From: Legionella sp.
Lineage (GTDB): Bacteria > Pseudomonadota > Gammaproteobacteria > Legionellales > Legionellaceae
DNA length: 64,000 bases
Assembly: GCA_002786205.1 (NCBI GenBank)
Contig: PEQM01000041.1
Span: 1 to 64,000 of the forward strand
Reading direction: 5' to 3'
In this document: piece after piece, positions 61,560-64,000 of the stretch
Layout of the letters: every line of letters begins with the position of its first letter
Numbering within the stretch: position 1 is the first letter of the stretch
Translations under genes and position numbers: made by a program
Notes under the pieces: model-generated
What the model saw: the letters and a program-made list of their open reading frames with translations, nothing else
What the model was told of the DNA's origin: nothing
Database searches by the model: none

Positions 61560-62759
61560 TTATAGCCGTATTTTGGCATTTCTCTTCTCAATAGCCCCGA
61601 TCAGCAAAACAGGATATAAATAAAGCAAAGGAGCCAAAGATTGTTTATACCGCAGCATGGAGCCAATATTAAAAATACCAAAAGGATAATTCATTAATAA
61701 TCCGATAACCAATGCCGGCAGAAATCCCCAAATAATCAAAGTGCGGTATTGATTGTATTTTTTACAAGTCTTAACCAGCAGCCAACAACTGATCATTAAT
61801 AAAAAAAATGCAATACACCCTTCAACAAATACAGGGAGTAAAATAGCCCGTTTTAATGCTTCCAACCAGGTAGGTCCGATGATGCTCACAGGGACTCCCC
61901 AGGGGAGATTGGCAAAAAAATCATCTGGTTTGGACCAGGCAATGGCAGTTCGGGTTGTTTTGGCATCGGGGAAAATAGAAAAATAATGATGCACCTTTGC
62001 CATAAAATGCAATAAATACTCACCGTATACAGGCAGTAGCAAAAAAGAGAGGGCGAAAAAAAGCATGGTACACAACAGAAAAAGAGCCAGGGATTTGTTC
62101 ACTGATGAATGCGATACCAATTTTTCTTTTTTAAAAGCAACCACAAAAGAAACGGATACAAGACAGATGTAGGCTATGGTAAAATGCGGTCGTTCAATCA
62201 AAGCCAGAAACAAGCCTACAGACAATAAAGTCATGCGCGTTTCATGCCATACAACCAAATCAATACAAGCCCTGATGATAAAAAGAAATCCAATAATCGC
62301 CAAGGCCTCTTTACCAACTACCCCGGTCCAAATCAAAAAGTGAGGCAGGCAGAGGCAGGCATATAATAATTTTTTATTGACATACTCATATTCAGGCTTA
62401 ATAACAAACCATAAAGCCAGACCCACAGCCATAGAAACAACACCATGGACCAATAAATTATAATGCAATAAATATTTTAATCCCCAAAACAAGTAGATAG
62501 TGAACGCCGTTCTAAACGGTGGTGAGCCAAAAGTGGCTAGCGATGTATTTAAATAATAATGATCCGCATCATTGAATGGTGTAACCTTCGCATAAATGAA
62601 TACCGCCCCCAGGGTCGCAAGTAACTTAATGAACAGCAACCCCAATAAAAATACGCTTGTTGACTGAACGTATTGATTCAGTTTGATATTTTTTATTTTC
62701 TTAGCTAAAAAAAGCGTACTCCAATTAGTGTTGTATTGTGTTGCATCCACGAATGACAC
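61560..62759 (-). CDS. Polytopic membrane protein, candidate polysaccharide polymerase or EpsG-like protein
   Basis: 399 aa, ~9-10 hydrophobic segments, charged loop between, between polysaccharide genes; family not recognised with certainty. Confidence 0.7.
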   Translation of the reverse strand: MSFVDATQYNTNWSTLFLAKKIKNIKLNQYVQSTSVFLLGLLFIKLLATLGAVFIYAKVTPFNDADHYYLNTSLATFGSPPFRTAFTIYLFWGLKYLLHYNLLVHGVVSMAVGLALWFVIKPEYEYVNKKLLYACLCLPHFLIWTGVVGKEALAIIGFLFIIRACIDLVVWHETRMTLLSVGLFLALIERPHFTIAYICLVSVSFVVAFKKEKLVSHSSVNKSLALFLLCTMLFFALSFLLLPVYGEYLLHFMAKVHHYFSIFPDAKTTRTAIAWSKPDDFFANLPWGVPVSIIGPTWLEALKRAILLPVFVEGCIAFFLLMISCWLLVKTCKKYNQYRTLIIWGFLPALVIGLLMNYPFGIFNIGSMLRYKQSLAPLLYLYPVLLIGAIEKRNAKIRL

Positions 62760-62902
62760 CTTGTATCAATAGATTGTTTTGATCATACCCATCCAAAGGC
62801 TATCAATCAGACTCTTGGATTGGCTCGTACCCGACTAAGCTGCTATGGCGCTTTCTTGTGCAACCATTAGACCCTGTCTCAAGCTTCAATTTGTTCATAC
62901 AG

Positions 62903-64000
62903 TTAGATGATCTTCTTGGTCTTTAAGGCATAAAACCCAAAAGAAAAATAAGTCAAATAATTTATTGCATGCGCAATGGCCACCGCACGCATTTGAAATT
63001 GCGGCTCTAATAATACCACTAATAAATAAAAAGTGATGGAAAAAAATACTTCAGAAAAAACATACAAACGAAACAAACCTTTAGCCATGTATAAATACAT
63101 GAGCACCCAACTGGCTACCTTAATGCTGTCGCCAAACATTTGCCATGCAAACAACTCATCCATGCCAGCAAAATCCTCGGTAAACAGCCAACGAATAACA
63201 AAATGACGTAATAAATAAATCAGGGTTGCACTAATCATCGTGAAAGGAATGAGCAATTTATAGGTTTTAATCAACTCCTCTCGAATATGCTGACGTTCAG
63301 TCAATTCAGCAAGTCTGGGAATAAAATAGACGGATAAAGTCGCCGTTACTACCATCAAATACGCAGCGCTAATCCGCCAAATGGCTTCAATATAACCCGC
63401 TGCTTGCCAATTGATGACATTACCAATATAGCCACGAACCAAAATTTGTGTTCCTGGGGCACAAAGAGCGCCCACGATGGCCATTAATGCATATTTAAAC
63501 AAACTGAATGCTATTTTTTTATCAAACCTTCCCAATAAATAGGAATATTTAAACCAAGGGGCTTTAAAACAAAGAAAAACGGTCGCAAAAAATGCAATCG
63601 ACTGATACACGGCTAATGCAACCAAAGCACCGTATAAATTGAAATAAATTACCAATACAGCGCTGCTCAGTAGTGCAAAAATACTGCCTGTTATATTCGC
63701 AATAACATACAGGCCTATTTCTTTTTTTCCATTTAAAATAGCCAGCAACAAGGAGTTCATTACAAAAAAGATTAAGGTGGCAGCAAACCAGATAAAAACA
63801 GCGGATAACTCTTCATTCTCAAGAAATGTCTTTGCCAGACTCGTGCGAAAAAACACCAGGAAAAAACCCATCAATAATGAGCCTGCAACAGCGATTTTTA
63901 CCGCAGTTTGCCACAGGGCATGTTGCTTTTCCTCGCTGTCATAATATTCAGCCGTGTATTTTGTTACGCCAGTATTAATGGCACCACTGGCAAAAGTAGT
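62903..64000 (-). CDS. O-antigen/ECA-type flippase (WzxE-like), 5' end outside the window
   Basis: Reading frame stays open to the window end (TFASGAINTGVTKYTAEYYDSEEKQHALWQTAVKIAVAGSLLMGFF...); Wzx-like polytopic protein. Confidence 0.82.
   Translation of the reverse strand, partial: TTFASGAINTGVTKYTAEYYDSEEKQHALWQTAVKIAVAGSLLMGFFLVFFRTSLAKTFLENEELSAVFIWFAATLIFFVMNSLLLAILNGKKEIGLYVIANITGSIFALLSSAVLVIYFNLYGALVALAVYQSIAFFATVFLCFKAPWFKYSYLLGRFDKKIAFSLFKYALMAIVGALCAPGTQILVRGYIGNVINWQAAGYIEAIWRISAAYLMVVTATLSVYFIPRLAELTERQHIREELIKTYKLLIPFTMISATLIYLLRHFVIRWLFTEDFAGMDELFAWQMFGDSIKVASWVLMYLYMAKGLFRLYVFSEVFFSITFYLLVVLLEPQFQMRAVAIAHAINYLTYFSFGFYALKTKKII

Overview
64 kb chromosomal window from a gammaproteobacterium. 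The thyA-lgt-ptsP-rppH order and general gene content resemble Legionellales; this is inference, no search was run. Positions 1-39,600 are mostly housekeeping: tex, glmS, trhO, smpB, bcp, phoH-like, guaC, a moxR/DUF58/Bat operon, a dihydrouridine synthase, a pteridine-reductase/MidA/PTPS/priA run, thyA-lgt-ptsP-rppH and an asparaginase. Accessory genes are interspersed: a J-domain protein with internal repeats, a T2 RNase, a HEPN-like ORF, and a Pro/Ser/Thr-repeat membrane protein next to an inverse-autotransporter-like protein with a beta-helix-like passenger. From about 39,680 to the end is a visibly AT-richer surface-polysaccharide locus. It encodes apparent routes to UDP-L-FucNAc (FnlABC/WbjBCD type) and UDP-ManNAc3NAcA (WbpABEDI type), an AsnB-type amidotransferase, two flippases and two candidate polymerases. 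Most notable structures: (i) a ~1.6 kb unit bounded by ~70 bp inverted repeats, holding an IS256-type transposase remnant and a transglutaminase-like membrane protein gene inside the O-antigen locus; (ii) a 207 bp tandem duplication in a Wzy-like polymerase; (iii) a ~25-copy 15 bp repeat in the BatC-like gene; (iv) the inverse-autotransporter/PTS-repeat gene pair. No tRNA, rRNA or CRISPR array was recognised by eye.
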